NCBI GenBank assembly: GCA_027405735.1
Contig: JAPEHQ010000002.1
Coordinates: forward strand, 1,922,001-1,986,000
Direction of reading: 5' to 3'
DNA length: 64,000 nucleotides
DNA from: Mucor racemosus
Lineage: Eukaryota > Mucoromycota > Mucoromycetes > Mucorales > Mucoraceae
The translations under genes were made by a program, and so were the position numbers. Positions 47,225 through 58,044 of this stretch are shown here, piece by piece (positions within the stretch are counted from its first letter, which is position 1; every line of letters starts with the position of its first letter). Below the pieces are notes generated by a model, which was given only the letters and a program-made list of their open reading frames with translations, did not search any database and had not been told where the DNA came from.

Positions 47225-48396
47225 TAATAAAGTATGAAGCTGCCATTTATATAGAATAAAATACGTGTAGTATAATAAATTTGCCAAATCCTTGTATTTT
47301 ATGCGTACATGCCAGTAGTAATTATAAAACTTAGGATGAAATTTACTGACAGTCAGCCTTTTCAAAATAGAAAAAAGTAAGAAGTGAACACATTTTACAG
47401 CTTGAAATGCAGTATTGCAACTGCAAATACACCATATCTGAACATTAAGATACGATGTTTGCATTACGGCCACACGCAAAGTATCTTGAAGCTAAATTAT
47501 AATAGATGCGACGATTACTTTAGCTTTTACCTTCCACGTCCACTTTATCTTGTAACGCCTCTCTATAGTCTAGTAGCGTAATTTTATACAATTTTACTTG
47601 ATACAAATTGTTATTTTCCCTATAGAACCGTGTATGCACATCTACTCAGTCATTCAAAATGATTAAAATGTAGTATAGAGCCTGAAGTGTCGGAGGCAAC
47701 CGCAATTGCACTCTGAGCTGGAACAAATTTTGGTGTTACTTTCATAAAAATAAGTCGTTTCACCACAAAATAAAATGAAATACCATGATTATCCATTACT
47801 TGTTGGTCAAATGAATAGATTGATATATAGAAATTCAACTAAAAGATATGACATAAAACCTCAAATACGCATATTTATGCTCAAAACATCAGAAAATCGG
47901 CATTTTTAAATAATTGTTTTATGCACTTTTTGCACAAATCTGAAGCTCAAATTAGGTCAAAACTATTTCTTGGATCACATATCTTCTTTCTATATTTTTT
48001 TCTCGGATTTTTGGGGTGATGAAAAACACAATGAAAATCGACCTCCAAACCCTTACAGATACAGGCAAAAATCGACACAAATCGTATTATCGACATTTTG
48101 CCCCCAAAAATGGGATTTTTTACTATGGCTTTCCTAAGCTCAAATTGACCGAATTTATTTGCTAGTATATATCCAAGCATTTATTTGGCTATTAATTATC
48201 CTTAATTTAGACTTTTGTGGAGAAAACTGTTTTTTTTATTTTTCAAAATTGTGCAAGTTTTTTTGTGAAGCTTTTTTTTAACAATACCACCATTCAATGC
48301 AGAATTTAATTTGCTATTATTAACAACTAATAAGCTTTAAAGATTTACATAATAAATTTTGGAGTAAAATGCGATAAAGAGGCCGAGTTTTTCAAA
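47225..48396. other. Intergenic up to the LINE
   Basis: AATAAA appears just after the Sec7 stop. Short frames at 47650-47838 and 47947-48180 have no motif. The LINE's 3' poly(A), seen as a T-run, starts at 48404. Confidence 0.55.
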
Positions 48397-48542
48397 AATG
48401 ACATTTTTTTTTTTTTTTTTTTTATGGGATGAAAGTTTTAAATTTTATTTAAAAAAAGAAAATTGAAACTCATCATAGTGATGGACAAGGTGTATACTAG
48501 GTAAAGTGACCTGCCATATTAGTATCATATATATATATTATC

Positions 48543-51500
48543 CTACAAGTCATTCATATTAGACATTCTATATAGCTCTGAGCATATTTTCTTTGAGACT
48601 ATTGTGCTGTTAAATGGCACTGAGTTGAGCACATGATTGAAGTGATGAAACCATATAAGGCGTGTTATCGTTGAGAAAATGTCGTATATGTTGATGTGTA
48701 TGTCTAAATTGTATATATAGTATCTGGACAGTTTTAAATTTTTGAAGTCATGATAAGTCTGTTGAGGATTTACCACTCTTGGGTACCCAAGAAACTTGTT
48801 GAAAATTTCCTGCCATATATCTTTTTTGTGTACACACGAGATCAACAGATGCATACTGTCTTCTCTAAGATTGCATAGGTGGCATTTGTCTGAATCAATA
48901 TCTTTCATTTGCATGTTGTAAAGGAAGGACTTGGATGGTATTCTGTCATGGATAACTTTAAACCAAAGGTTTCTTGCTGTGTGATGCATATTTGTCTTGT
49001 AAAATTCTGTCCATTGTTTTTTGGATATATTATTGTTGTAACCTTTTGGTATTATTAAAGGAATGCCTTGATTTAGGATGTATCTTATACGTTTTTTCTT
49101 CTGATCCAGCAATGGCTTCTTGTTGACATCTTGTATTAGTTTAGAGTATTCTGATAAATCATTTGATTCTTCAAAAAATTTTTCTATGGAATTGTTTTCC
49201 ATGTATTGTTGGAAAAAATGATTGTATTTAATGTGTTGTTCTCTTTCAAGTCGAATGATTTTTGATAACACTTTAGGTTTTTTGCATTCTTGTCTTGGTT
49301 TGTAGATTATGGATTTTGTCAAAGGAGTGTATTGAAAGAAGTCTTGTACCTTGCTTTGTTTGATTGTGGCAGTATTTATATTTATTAATTCATTATTGAG
49401 TTGTTCCTTGTTGCATATGGTGGTGAACGGCAGCGAGAGAAGTATTTTAGGTGATATTTTTATTTTTTCAGCATCCGGTTTGCATTGTTCTATACAAGAG
49501 TCTATAGCTTCGAAGATGTTGTGAAAGGAGTGTAAACCAGTAAATGAACTTTTGTAACGAGATTCAGGAAACAGAAGAGGCACTTCATGGTGAGGTGTAT
49601 CACATCCATTTTGAAGGGCAAATACCATCAAGCTATATAAATGGCTAGGTACTGGATTTGGAGTTCCACTCACACTAAGTAACGCATTGATGTATCTAAG
49701 TTGTAGCATCTTCTGTTGCACTGATATGTTTAGCAGGCCTAATCCCCCTTCGTTTTTTGGCAGATAGAAGACATCCTTCTTCACTTGGATTCGTCTGTCA
49801 TCAACAATATATTGATAGATAATGGAATTCAATCTTGAAGTAACCACCTTTGGTAGGTTGGTTAGTCTTAGGACATGCCACAGTTTTGATAGTATCATTG
49901 TGTTGGCCACAGTTGCTCGACCATATACTGATATATTTCTTTCTTTATAAAAGTTGACAGTTGCTTGAATTTTTCCACTAATGTTGTCCACAAAGGTATC
50001 TCTTTGTTGATTGTTGAACCAGAGAGGGTAGCCTAGATATTTAAGATAGCCTGTACTTGAATTATCAAACCATTTCATCCGTTGATTGTTTGTGATATAG
50101 TTCCGTAATTCTGCACCTTTATGACCCACCATCTTACTGCCATGGAGGGGAAACGCGACCGACTTATCTAAGTTGATTTTAGAATTTGACGCCTTGCTAT
50201 ATCCTTTCAAGCAATCTTCAATTGCCAAATATTCAGCTTTGTTTTTTGCAAAAATTAGTATATCATCAGCATAGGCTAGTAGCTTAATTGGTTTTGGAGA
50301 AACCATGTTCATAGAATTTTGACTGCTTGGTTTAGTTGATTGCATAGTGTACCCAGTTACAGCTTCATTATTAAGGATAGAGAGTAGAAATGGCTCTATC
50401 GCAAAATTAAAAAGAAGAGGTGAAATAGCATCACCTTGTCTTAGGCCTCGTTTTTGTTTAATTGGATTTGTTAGAAAACCATTGACATTGACGAATATTT
50501 CATTGTTGAAGAACAGATTTTGGATGCATTGAATGATGGACTCAGGGATACCAAATTTTTCTAGGACCTTGGTCAGATAGTATGGATGAACTCTATCATA
50601 GGCTTTATGGTTGTCTAGCATTATACCAACATATTCAGTGAACTCGGATTTATTCAAACCTTTGCATACTTTTGAGTTTTCAATCATGAGGTTTAATGAA
50701 AACCCTTGATCTCCAATAAATCTTTGTGGCATGAATCCTGTTTGGAAGTTATTAATCAGCTGTGAAGCTATTCCCATGAGTCTGGAGTTCAGAATCCTAG
50801 TAAACACTTTGCAGTCGGTATTGATTAGAGAAATCGGCCTCCAGTTTGACAAATCTGACAAATCGCCTTTCTTTGGTAGTAGGATAATACATGCTTGTTG
50901 CCAAGATTTAGGAATAATTCCATATTTCAATGCATCATTGTACACCTTTTCGACAATTTCTTTACATCTTGGGTGAATCATTACAATATTGAGAATTTCA
51001 TATGGCAATCCATCCAAACCAGGGCTACTTTTACGTGGACTTCGTTTTGCACCTTGTTTGATCTCTTCAAAAGATATGTCTTGTGTAATTTCCTCAGTTT
51101 CCTCTTTAGAGATGGATTTGTTAATGTGGTTCAGTATTGCATCTAAACAGTTAATATCTATTCTTTCTTCAGTGTACAACTTAGAGTAAAAAGATTCTGC
51201 TGCTCCAATCTTAGAATCCTTATCATTGCAATCAGTTCTAGTATCCGGGTGTTTGATCATATTGAGGGTACGAGCTTCTCTTCGCTGGTCAATGGTTCTT
51301 TTGATATATGACGGCGAGTTTTCGTTGTTCTCCATCCAATACTTTCCTGATCTCAACCTTGCAATGTCTGTCTTTTCCTTTTGTAATTTTGAAATTTGTG
51401 TTTCAATATCAGGCAGTAGTATATTCAGACATTCTTTATTATCACGGTATAACCTCAAGATACGGTTCCTCTCACTGTTTAGTTTCTTCAGTGTTGTCTC

Positions 51501-52463
51501 TCTGATTTGGTTGGTAGTGCGACAGAAATTAGTTGTAACTTTTTTGACCATATTCTTAAGACAATCCCATTGGTCTTGAGTTGACAGTTCAGGATTTAGC
51601 TTGTTTTGAACGTAGTTTTCTATTTCTCTATTCAAAATGCTAACATATCTTTTGTTCTTACATAGGTAAGGATTGGCTCTCCATATACCTTTTCCACAGT
51701 TATACATTTCTATAGTTAAGGTCTTGGTAAGTAGTGCATGATCGGTAAATTCCTGACCGAAAAATTCTACATCTCCACCATTCATCCTTTGAAAGAGCTC
51801 CTTCCCGGCAAACATGTAATCTATAGTCGAGAGAGAGATACGTCCTTGTCTATTCTGTCTACATGTAGGCCCATATCCTTCTCCTTCTTGGTTCATACAG
51901 TCTTTCATATATCCCGCCATAAATTGGACTAACTCCTTGCTTTTACGTATTCTGGATCCATGTTTGCTACCACTATCAAAACTGTAATTAAAGTCCCCTG
52001 CCATAATCAAATGTGGAAGAATCTCTGGAATAGATAAAAGTATGTTAACTATATCTTTAAAAAGATTATTCCTCCCTTGTCTTTGAACATGTCCAGAGTG
52101 TGCATAAATGTTCATGATGTAAAATGGTGTCGTAGGATTGTCTACAAAGGTAAGTTTGGATAAAATCATTCTTCCATCTGTAGATATCTTGATTTTTTCA
52201 AGGTTAATTGCATTGTTAAAATTAATGATGGAACAGTGTTCAGTCCATATTGCTTGGTGATATTTAAATTTGATTTCCATATTGTTGATTATTTCTTCAA
52301 ACGAGTGATTTGGTATGTTGGTTTCCTGACATAGTAGGATATTTAATTTCTTGTTCTTTAACATAGCTATAAAGTCGTCTGTAGTTGATTGTTGAGATTG
52401 TTTGTATAGACTTCTGCAGTTGACAGAGCCTATATTGATGTTAACATATTTGGTATTATTCAT
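48543..52463 (-). CDS. LINE ORF2: endonuclease-reverse transcriptase
   Basis: A single 1306-residue frame. The N-terminal APE-type endonuclease has Asn15 (SVNCRSL), Glu47 (CQET), NIYAHSG, AGDFN, STIDYMF and the closing TDHALL His. The central reverse transcriptase shows SSPGLDGLPYEILN, LPKKGDLSDLSNWRPISLIN, KQKRGLRQGDAISPLLFN and the catalytic YADD at about 731-734. A C-terminal CHLCNLREDSMHLLISC motif (C-x2-C-x7-H-x4-C, near 1190-1205) is the zinc knuckle common in L1-clade ORF2. No RNase H domain was recognised. The enzyme nicks target DNA and copies the element's RNA at the site. All catalytic residues looked for are present, so the protein could be active. Confidence 0.96.
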   Translation of the reverse strand: MNNTKYVNINIGSVNCRSLYKQSQQSTTDDFIAMLKNKKLNILLCQETNIPNHSFEEIINNMEIKFKYHQAIWTEHCSIINFNNAINLEKIKISTDGRMILSKLTFVDNPTTPFYIMNIYAHSGHVQRQGRNNLFKDIVNILLSIPEILPHLIMAGDFNYSFDSGSKHGSRIRKSKELVQFMAGYMKDCMNQEGEGYGPTCRQNRQGRISLSTIDYMFAGKELFQRMNGGDVEFFGQEFTDHALLTKTLTIEMYNCGKGIWRANPYLCKNKRYVSILNREIENYVQNKLNPELSTQDQWDCLKNMVKKVTTNFCRTTNQIRETTLKKLNSERNRILRLYRDNKECLNILLPDIETQISKLQKEKTDIARLRSGKYWMENNENSPSYIKRTIDQRREARTLNMIKHPDTRTDCNDKDSKIGAAESFYSKLYTEERIDINCLDAILNHINKSISKEETEEITQDISFEEIKQGAKRSPRKSSPGLDGLPYEILNIVMIHPRCKEIVEKVYNDALKYGIIPKSWQQACIILLPKKGDLSDLSNWRPISLINTDCKVFTRILNSRLMGIASQLINNFQTGFMPQRFIGDQGFSLNLMIENSKVCKGLNKSEFTEYVGIMLDNHKAYDRVHPYYLTKVLEKFGIPESIIQCIQNLFFNNEIFVNVNGFLTNPIKQKRGLRQGDAISPLLFNFAIEPFLLSILNNEAVTGYTMQSTKPSSQNSMNMVSPKPIKLLAYADDILIFAKNKAEYLAIEDCLKGYSKASNSKINLDKSVAFPLHGSKMVGHKGAELRNYITNNQRMKWFDNSSTGYLKYLGYPLWFNNQQRDTFVDNISGKIQATVNFYKERNISVYGRATVANTMILSKLWHVLRLTNLPKVVTSRLNSIIYQYIVDDRRIQVKKDVFYLPKNEGGLGLLNISVQQKMLQLRYINALLSVSGTPNPVPSHLYSLMVFALQNGCDTPHHEVPLLFPESRYKSSFTGLHSFHNIFEAIDSCIEQCKPDAEKIKISPKILLSLPFTTICNKEQLNNELININTATIKQSKVQDFFQYTPLTKSIIYKPRQECKKPKVLSKIIRLEREQHIKYNHFFQQYMENNSIEKFFEESNDLSEYSKLIQDVNKKPLLDQKKKRIRYILNQGIPLIIPKGYNNNISKKQWTEFYKTNMHHTARNLWFKVIHDRIPSKSFLYNMQMKDIDSDKCHLCNLREDSMHLLISCVHKKDIWQEIFNKFLGYPRVVNPQQTYHDFKNLKLSRYYIYNLDIHINIYDIFSTITRLIWFHHFNHVLNSVPFNSTIVSKKICSELYRMSNMNDL

Positions 52464-52492
52464 AAGTATTGTTGATATTTATAGATCAGAAA

Positions 52493-54079
52493 TTAATCTG
52501 AATGTTCAGATATTTCTTCTTCATTGCTAGCACCTACTGGAGACACAAATATGTCTTCCGTTGCTTTTATTACTTTGCTATCATTGGTGCCCTTTTTCTG
52601 AGGCGTGGTAGGCTCAACCGATCCAGGAGATATAGCATCATTCAGACGTCTCTTGGATGTGTTGATCTTAGACGGCTTGAGTTGATCCTTACTTGTAGTT
52701 GAGTTTAAACCTCTATTTGCGGTGTCCGAAGATTGGCTTGATCTCAGCAATCTTGGTGCCCTCGAAGTCGAAGCAATATTCTTCTTAGCATGTTGAATTT
52801 GCTTTTCCCCTTCTTGATTAATTTGCACCCCGACATTGTCATCCTCATTGATATTAGGTTCGAAGTTCCCTTCATTCAATTCTGAAGCGACATCTTCCTC
52901 CCTGGTTCCAATCACAGTATTTTCTTCATTAGTTTCGGCTTCAGTGCCTTTAGCTGATTCAGTGACAACATCTTCCATGTTTTCTTCTTCCACAATGTTC
53001 CTGGTTTCTTCATTCTGTTCCTCTACCGAGGCAGCTAACACTTCAAAAGTATTGTTAGAAGTGAATTTTGCATTAGGATTACCTCCTTTCAACGCATCCA
53101 ATAGATTAACTTCCATGCCACTAGATTTAGCTTGGTTTATATCACCATTGTCATTCGAATCTTGATACTTGGAAGTTTCCTTGTTTCTAAGGTCCTTTTT
53201 GTTCCAGGGAGCAGCTGGACAGTCGGCCTGTAAATGGTTAGGGCTCCTGCATCGATGGCAAAGTTTTCGCTGCTTCTTGGGGCAATCATACTTGATGTGA
53301 TCATCCGAATGACACTCAGGACAAATGGGCTTCATGTTTGACCATACTAGGTGAAGGGCTGTTCCCTCATAGCCAATAAGCTGTACCTGAGGAGTAAGGT
53401 CAGCTGCATAATTTTTTAATTTATCCCTGTTAAGAGTGACAAAGCCTCGGCCAGTAAACCAATCATGATCCTCCACCTTCGTCAATCCAATGTTCAGGAT
53501 ATCGCCGTATCTTTCAAATGTCTTGACAAGAGATTCCATCAACGCATCCTCATCATCAAGAGGGATCTCAGTAATTCCAACCCGAATTACTTGAGATGTA
53601 CTCGTCAAGGTTTTACTAACTTCAATAGCTTTACCTTCCACTACAAATTCCTTTAAAAGCGCATCTTTGCATTCCTTTTCAGTAGAGAAGCTAAGTTCGA
53701 CAACTTTTCGCTTGTTCTTTCCAATAATTCTTGGTTTCATACCTAAGCTGTTGGGATATTGCTCTCTCATGATACCTAAGAGGGTCTTATCTTTGAACAC
53801 CATTCCAAGGAATTGAGAACAATCAATGACGATAGAGTTTTTTTCCTTCGCTTCAATGAAAGTCGAGTTGGATGTTAAGGTTTTAAAACATTCCGTATTA
53901 TCCACATCTGGAGTAACATTGAATGCGTGTCGTTTTTGAAATTTGATTGCATCTGTGAAAGACTGATATGTAAATGGTTTGTTGCTTGGATTATGGCTAG
54001 AATCCAACGTTGATCTACCCTGTGAGGTAGATTCTCGCATTAAAAACTGATCTTTAGCGGAGAAAGCCATGAATGACAT
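52493..54079 (-). CDS. LINE ORF1: nucleic-acid-binding gag-like protein
   Basis: A 528-residue frame from 54079, or 525 from the second ATG at 54070. It has an RRM-like region (about 165-235, with IRVGITEIPL and TGRGFVTLNRD) and two adjacent CCHC zinc knuckles from residue 253 (CPECHSDDHIKYDC and CHRCRSPNHLQADC). The C-terminal 200 residues are acidic and Ser/Asn-rich. This is the usual layout of fungal and plant LINE ORF1 proteins, which bind the element's RNA in the ribonucleoprotein. The first ATG lies within the candidate target-site duplication, so the element's own start is probably 54070. ORF2 starts 29 nt after its stop, which suggests reinitiation or a similar bicistronic mechanism. 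Confidence 0.93.
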   Translation of the reverse strand: MSFMAFSAKDQFLMRESTSQGRSTLDSSHNPSNKPFTYQSFTDAIKFQKRHAFNVTPDVDNTECFKTLTSNSTFIEAKEKNSIVIDCSQFLGMVFKDKTLLGIMREQYPNSLGMKPRIIGKNKRKVVELSFSTEKECKDALLKEFVVEGKAIEVSKTLTSTSQVIRVGITEIPLDDEDALMESLVKTFERYGDILNIGLTKVEDHDWFTGRGFVTLNRDKLKNYAADLTPQVQLIGYEGTALHLVWSNMKPICPECHSDDHIKYDCPKKQRKLCHRCRSPNHLQADCPAAPWNKKDLRNKETSKYQDSNDNGDINQAKSSGMEVNLLDALKGGNPNAKFTSNNTFEVLAASVEEQNEETRNIVEEENMEDVVTESAKGTEAETNEENTVIGTREEDVASELNEGNFEPNINEDDNVGVQINQEGEKQIQHAKKNIASTSRAPRLLRSSQSSDTANRGLNSTTSKDQLKPSKINTSKRRLNDAISPGSVEPTTPQKKGTNDSKVIKATEDIFVSPVGASNEEEISEHSD

Positions 54080-54136
54080 TTTTTTCCGAAATCATAAACC
54101 AAAAAAATCGGTGTTTGAATTCGGCTTCACCACCAC

Positions 54137-55145
54137 CTAGGTTATGAACTGCCGGCGCACTAAAATAAAACTAGGTTGTGAACTGCCAAGCATCAAAAAT
54201 TGTCTCATTTTCAACCCAAAATGAACATCGCGCACGAGCAAGCCATTTGCATGTTCTTCTCTGAAGAATATAATGAAGAAAATGTAGCAAAGCTTTCGAA
54301 AAAGATTGATGATTTTGGCTCTTTTGATGTATGCTATGAGATCGATCCTAGAAAACTAGTTTTACTTTTTCTTGCTAGAATTCATCCCGAACCTTTTATT
54401 TCAAGATGTACAAGTCTTCATCCAACTAAGCAATGTGTGGTGAATGTAATGCCATTGAAAGCAACTTCGTTAGATAATAGCTTTATTGTTCATGTGTTTA
54501 GAATTTTTTACGAATAGGTGGGCTCTTCTTTGGCCCAAATTTTGGAAAATTCTTACCATGAAATGACTTTAATTGAATTTGAAATGACTTGTTGGAGTTG
54601 ATTAAAAACAGTAGGAAGAAAGGGATATACAGTAGCGACTGTTTGAATCTCTTTCTCTTTTCCTGATGATTGGTGAATTCATAAAATGGACACTTTTATT
54701 TTCAACACCACGTCGCAAAAGCTGCTTCCGATTTTTTATGCATGCAGTGTATTTATAAATATTTTGATGTTAAAACAGAATGTGGAATAAAATACATAGT
54801 ATATACAGCAGTTGCTAAGTTCAGAATCTGCTTTTTCTGGTTCATCACAATTTGGAGTTGAATGCCTAATCAAATACCGTTTGAAAGAAAACGGATCACT
54901 GCGAATTCGGGTCATACTAAAACTGGTTTTCTAGGATTGGTTTCATAGCATACATCAAAAGAGCCAAAATCATCAATCTTTTTCGAAAGCTTTGCTACAT
55001 TTTCTTCATTATATTCTTCCGAGAAGAACATGCAAATGGCTTGCTCGTGCGCGATGTTCATTTTGGGTTGAAAATGAGACAATTTCTGATGCTTGGCGGC
55101 TCACAACCTAGTTTTATTTTAGTGCGCCGGCAGTTCATAGCCTAG
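54137..55145. repeat. Inverted-repeat element with 229-bp arms
   Basis: 54137-54365 and 54917-55145 are reverse complements with scattered substitutions and no indels (paired coordinates sum to 109282). The outer ends begin CTAGG, followed by a motif CTAGGTTRTGAACTGCC repeated twice within the first 55 bp. The 551-bp spacer has no transposase. Flanks show at best a weak 'caccac/caccgc' similarity, so the target duplication is undecided. It could be a fold-back transposon or an inverted duplication of a gene fragment. The LINE's 5' end lies 51 bp to the left. Confidence 0.75.
54221..54517 (+). CDS. Hypothetical 98-residue ORF starting in the inverted-repeat arm
   Basis: The frame MNIAHEQAICMFFSEEYNEE... 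runs from the left arm into the spacer. The mirror arm encodes the same first 40 or so residues with substitutions (DDFGSFDVCYE is kept), then hits a stop. Some substitutions between arms change residues, and selection cannot be judged. No family is recognised. It could be a real small gene duplicated in inverted orientation or a chance frame. Confidence 0.35.
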   Translation: MNIAHEQAICMFFSEEYNEENVAKLSKKIDDFGSFDVCYEIDPRKLVLLFLARIHPEPFISRCTSLHPTKQCVVNVMPLKATSLDNSFIVHVFRIFYE

Positions 55146-57406
55146 CACCGCCGCTTCAAAATCGTACTGACAGAGCTTGAAATAACTCGTGTAAAAATGA
55201 AATGTTGTGTATTTGACAGAGCAAAATAAAATAGGAATACAGACCATGTATGTTGTAAATTGGTTTAAAGAGTTAAATTTTAAATAAAGCTAATATTTAA
55301 ATGATTTTATATGGCGGGCGAGGTATTGAAATACGATTTATAATAACCCTCTTTCAACAACCAAGTTTTTACAGAAACTATTATCTATCATAAATTCATC
55401 TTCACAACAACTAGTTTATATAATAGTTTTTCTTTATGGTTTAATGGTATGAATTTCATATCTTACATTCGTTGAAATCCAAAGTTTATCTTTTATTTTG
55501 TTGTTATTGTGAGTAATGTTTTGCCCACAATTATATAACGTCTCATAAATGACGTTCCTTCATGGCGTATCTTGAATGATGTTGGTGGTCCTAAACAGGT
55601 TTTCATAAGTATCCGTCTCTTTTTCAATGTAACATCATAATACTCCCCTTGATTGTTAGGAGCGTGTACCTACAATATAATATAACGACACTCGTTCTGT
55701 GTAAACAAAAAGTTGTGATAATAAGCAAACCTGTAGATACACCATCATCGGAATGTAATTTGACTACAGATATTTAATATGGCATTGACTAATTGCCATA
55801 AATTTAACTATAAAGACTCTTTCATGCAATACGAGTTCTTCGAAATCAACGAATCGTCAGTAAAGTAACATATATGTATTTCGTTTTCAATCATGAAGGC
55901 TGATAAGAAGATATACTGAAAAAGAGAATACATGCATGATTTTTGTTAGATTTCAAGGAGGGATTGCCCTGATTTTTAAAATATGATTGATTTATGATAT
56001 GGGGCAAACAAATGACGAATATATAAATTGCTGAAAGAAGGAGATGACTTACTATGATAAATGCGTTAAATAATTAACCTTTTTCTATATTTCTACTGCT
56101 TTTCATGATTTATTTCACACTCAAAAAGGGCTCCTTGCCATCAAAGAGTGAATCACATGCAGCATTTTCCTTTTTAGAGCCAAATGCTTCAATTGCGGTC
56201 ATTTTGAGTTGCAAAAATAAGGTGCTTCCGAGTGATACAACAATGGGTATATATTATTTCAACTAATTATAAGCAATGTATGTACATAAACAAATTGCAT
56301 AAAACTGTGTTTCTATATGATGCAATTGCTTGAAATTAAAATGTTGATATATAAATTCGTGTCTTTTATCACTAAACTTTTTTCGGGTAACATCACATTC
56401 AAAATATCAAGAAAACAGTTGATACAACTGTGTGAAAAAACTGTGAGAATCTTAACATAAAAATATTTTATAATCAATATAAAATGAAAAATCCTTATCA
56501 GTTTCTAAATATATTAATAAAAATATAGTGTGGTTTTTTGCAAAATTTCAAACAGAGTTGATTTAAGCACATTTGCACAGTACATAGCCAGCTCGCACAC
56601 TTACACATATAGACATGCTTATCTCGCTTTATTTTTAACCCGCAGGTATATTTTACACATTGATATTACCAGATCTTTTTTTTTTTAAAAAAAAATAAAA
56701 AACTATTGTTAAAATTTTAAATATATGTGTAACCAATAATAGCGGGATAGATTGATTTTCTTATCTATTCGAAAGAAACAATTCTCACGGTACTTGATTT
56801 AGAAAGGGGTTACTGCAAAGTTAGAGCGTGATGTCTTTATGCGTTTTGTTAGTTAGTTGTATAAGTCTTCCTCCAATAAGGTCAATCGGAGCGGCGAAAC
56901 ATCACATGAGGATGCCTGTCAAAATCTAAAGCGAATAAGAATGATTCTTCTTATCAATGCTTATTAAGGAAATTTATCATATACACTGTTTTTTTGTAGA
57001 TCTGTTATATATATAGATGAATTATGTAAAAATGTGTGTTGTATATAAAATATGCGAATAAGGAGCTAGGAAATGTATTTGTTTAATATAAAGTGTTTTT
57101 CAAATAATCATCAGGAATCTCATCACATTCAAATCAAATGTCAACCTATATAAACTCTAGTATAATGGCACACAATGTATAGAAGACAGAAAAGGTTATT
57201 ACAATACATCGATTATTTTCCTGGGAAAATAACTGAGAAAATCCCACGTGATAAGATCAAGGAAACATCTTATCAGTAAACCTCCTTATTATTTTCGTTA
57301 CACTCCAATTCCCGTTTCCTATATAAATATTAGAATTGAAAGGCTATTTACTAGCTTAAATTTCTCTTTCTCTCTCTTTCTCTTTCTTTCTTCCTTTTTA
57401 TAAAAT
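55146..57406. other. Intergenic; upstream region of the CSL gene
   Basis: No open frame with features. Notable are a T-run/A-run fold-back at 56676-56695, a TATA-like TATATAAATATTAG at about 57319 and a long CT-rich tract (57362-57395) directly before the CSL start codon, typical of strong fungal promoters or leaders. Confidence 0.55.
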
Positions 57407-58012
57407 ATGGATAATATAATTTCAGAACATCCTTATGGATCTAGTAAAAAAATTCAATTAATAAACATGACACCAATGGAATCATTATTAAGTGCAATTG
57501 ACAGTGCACATCCTATCCATTTACCCTATCCAAATAATAGTAGAAAGCGTAATAGACATTCTTCTCCTCAACAATCAATGTCAATTGAATCCATGTTGGA
57601 TTCAGATGGTGATTATGTAAATCATAAAAGACATTGTACAACATCACCTGTCTTGTCACCACCACCTCAATCACCTCCATTATACTATAATCATCATCAT
57701 ATTCAACAACAACAACAACAACAACAACAAAAACCAACCACTTCAACTGTAACATGTTATCATGCTTCAGTTGCTCAGAAATCATATGGTTCTGAAAAGA
57801 GATTTCTTTGCCCTCCACCAATTGTTATGATGTCTAATGCAAAACAAAGTCCAATTGTATCAATGTCAGTTGTGTGTGAAACTGGAGACCGTCAATTAGA
57901 GCAGCGTACATTACTTGATGAGAATTTAAGAGGTAGTTTTAAATATCTCTTTGTAACTGGAACAGCAAAAGCAAAGCAATTCTGTCTTCGTGTAAATTTA
58001 AATAATCAACAA

Positions 58013-58044
<32 letters not shown>

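Larger units (their letters stand above)
48397..54085 (-). mobile_element. L1-like LINE retrotransposon, both ORFs open, with candidate target-site duplication
   Basis: Minus-strand element: ORF1 (54070-52493), 29-nt gap, ORF2 (52463-48543), about 120 bp of 3' UTR, then a 20-base poly(A) seen as T at 48404-48423. The flanks share a 14-bp direct repeat (aatgaca plus seven T) at 48397-48410 and 54072-54085. Half of it is homopolymer, so support is moderate. In sense orientation the duplication starts with an A-run, as expected for target-primed reverse transcription. If correct, the body is 48404-54071 with almost no 5' UTR. Both frames are open, so recent activity is plausible. In Mucorales, the Grem-LINE1 family marks pericentromeres; whether this is a member cannot be judged here. 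Confidence 0.9.
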
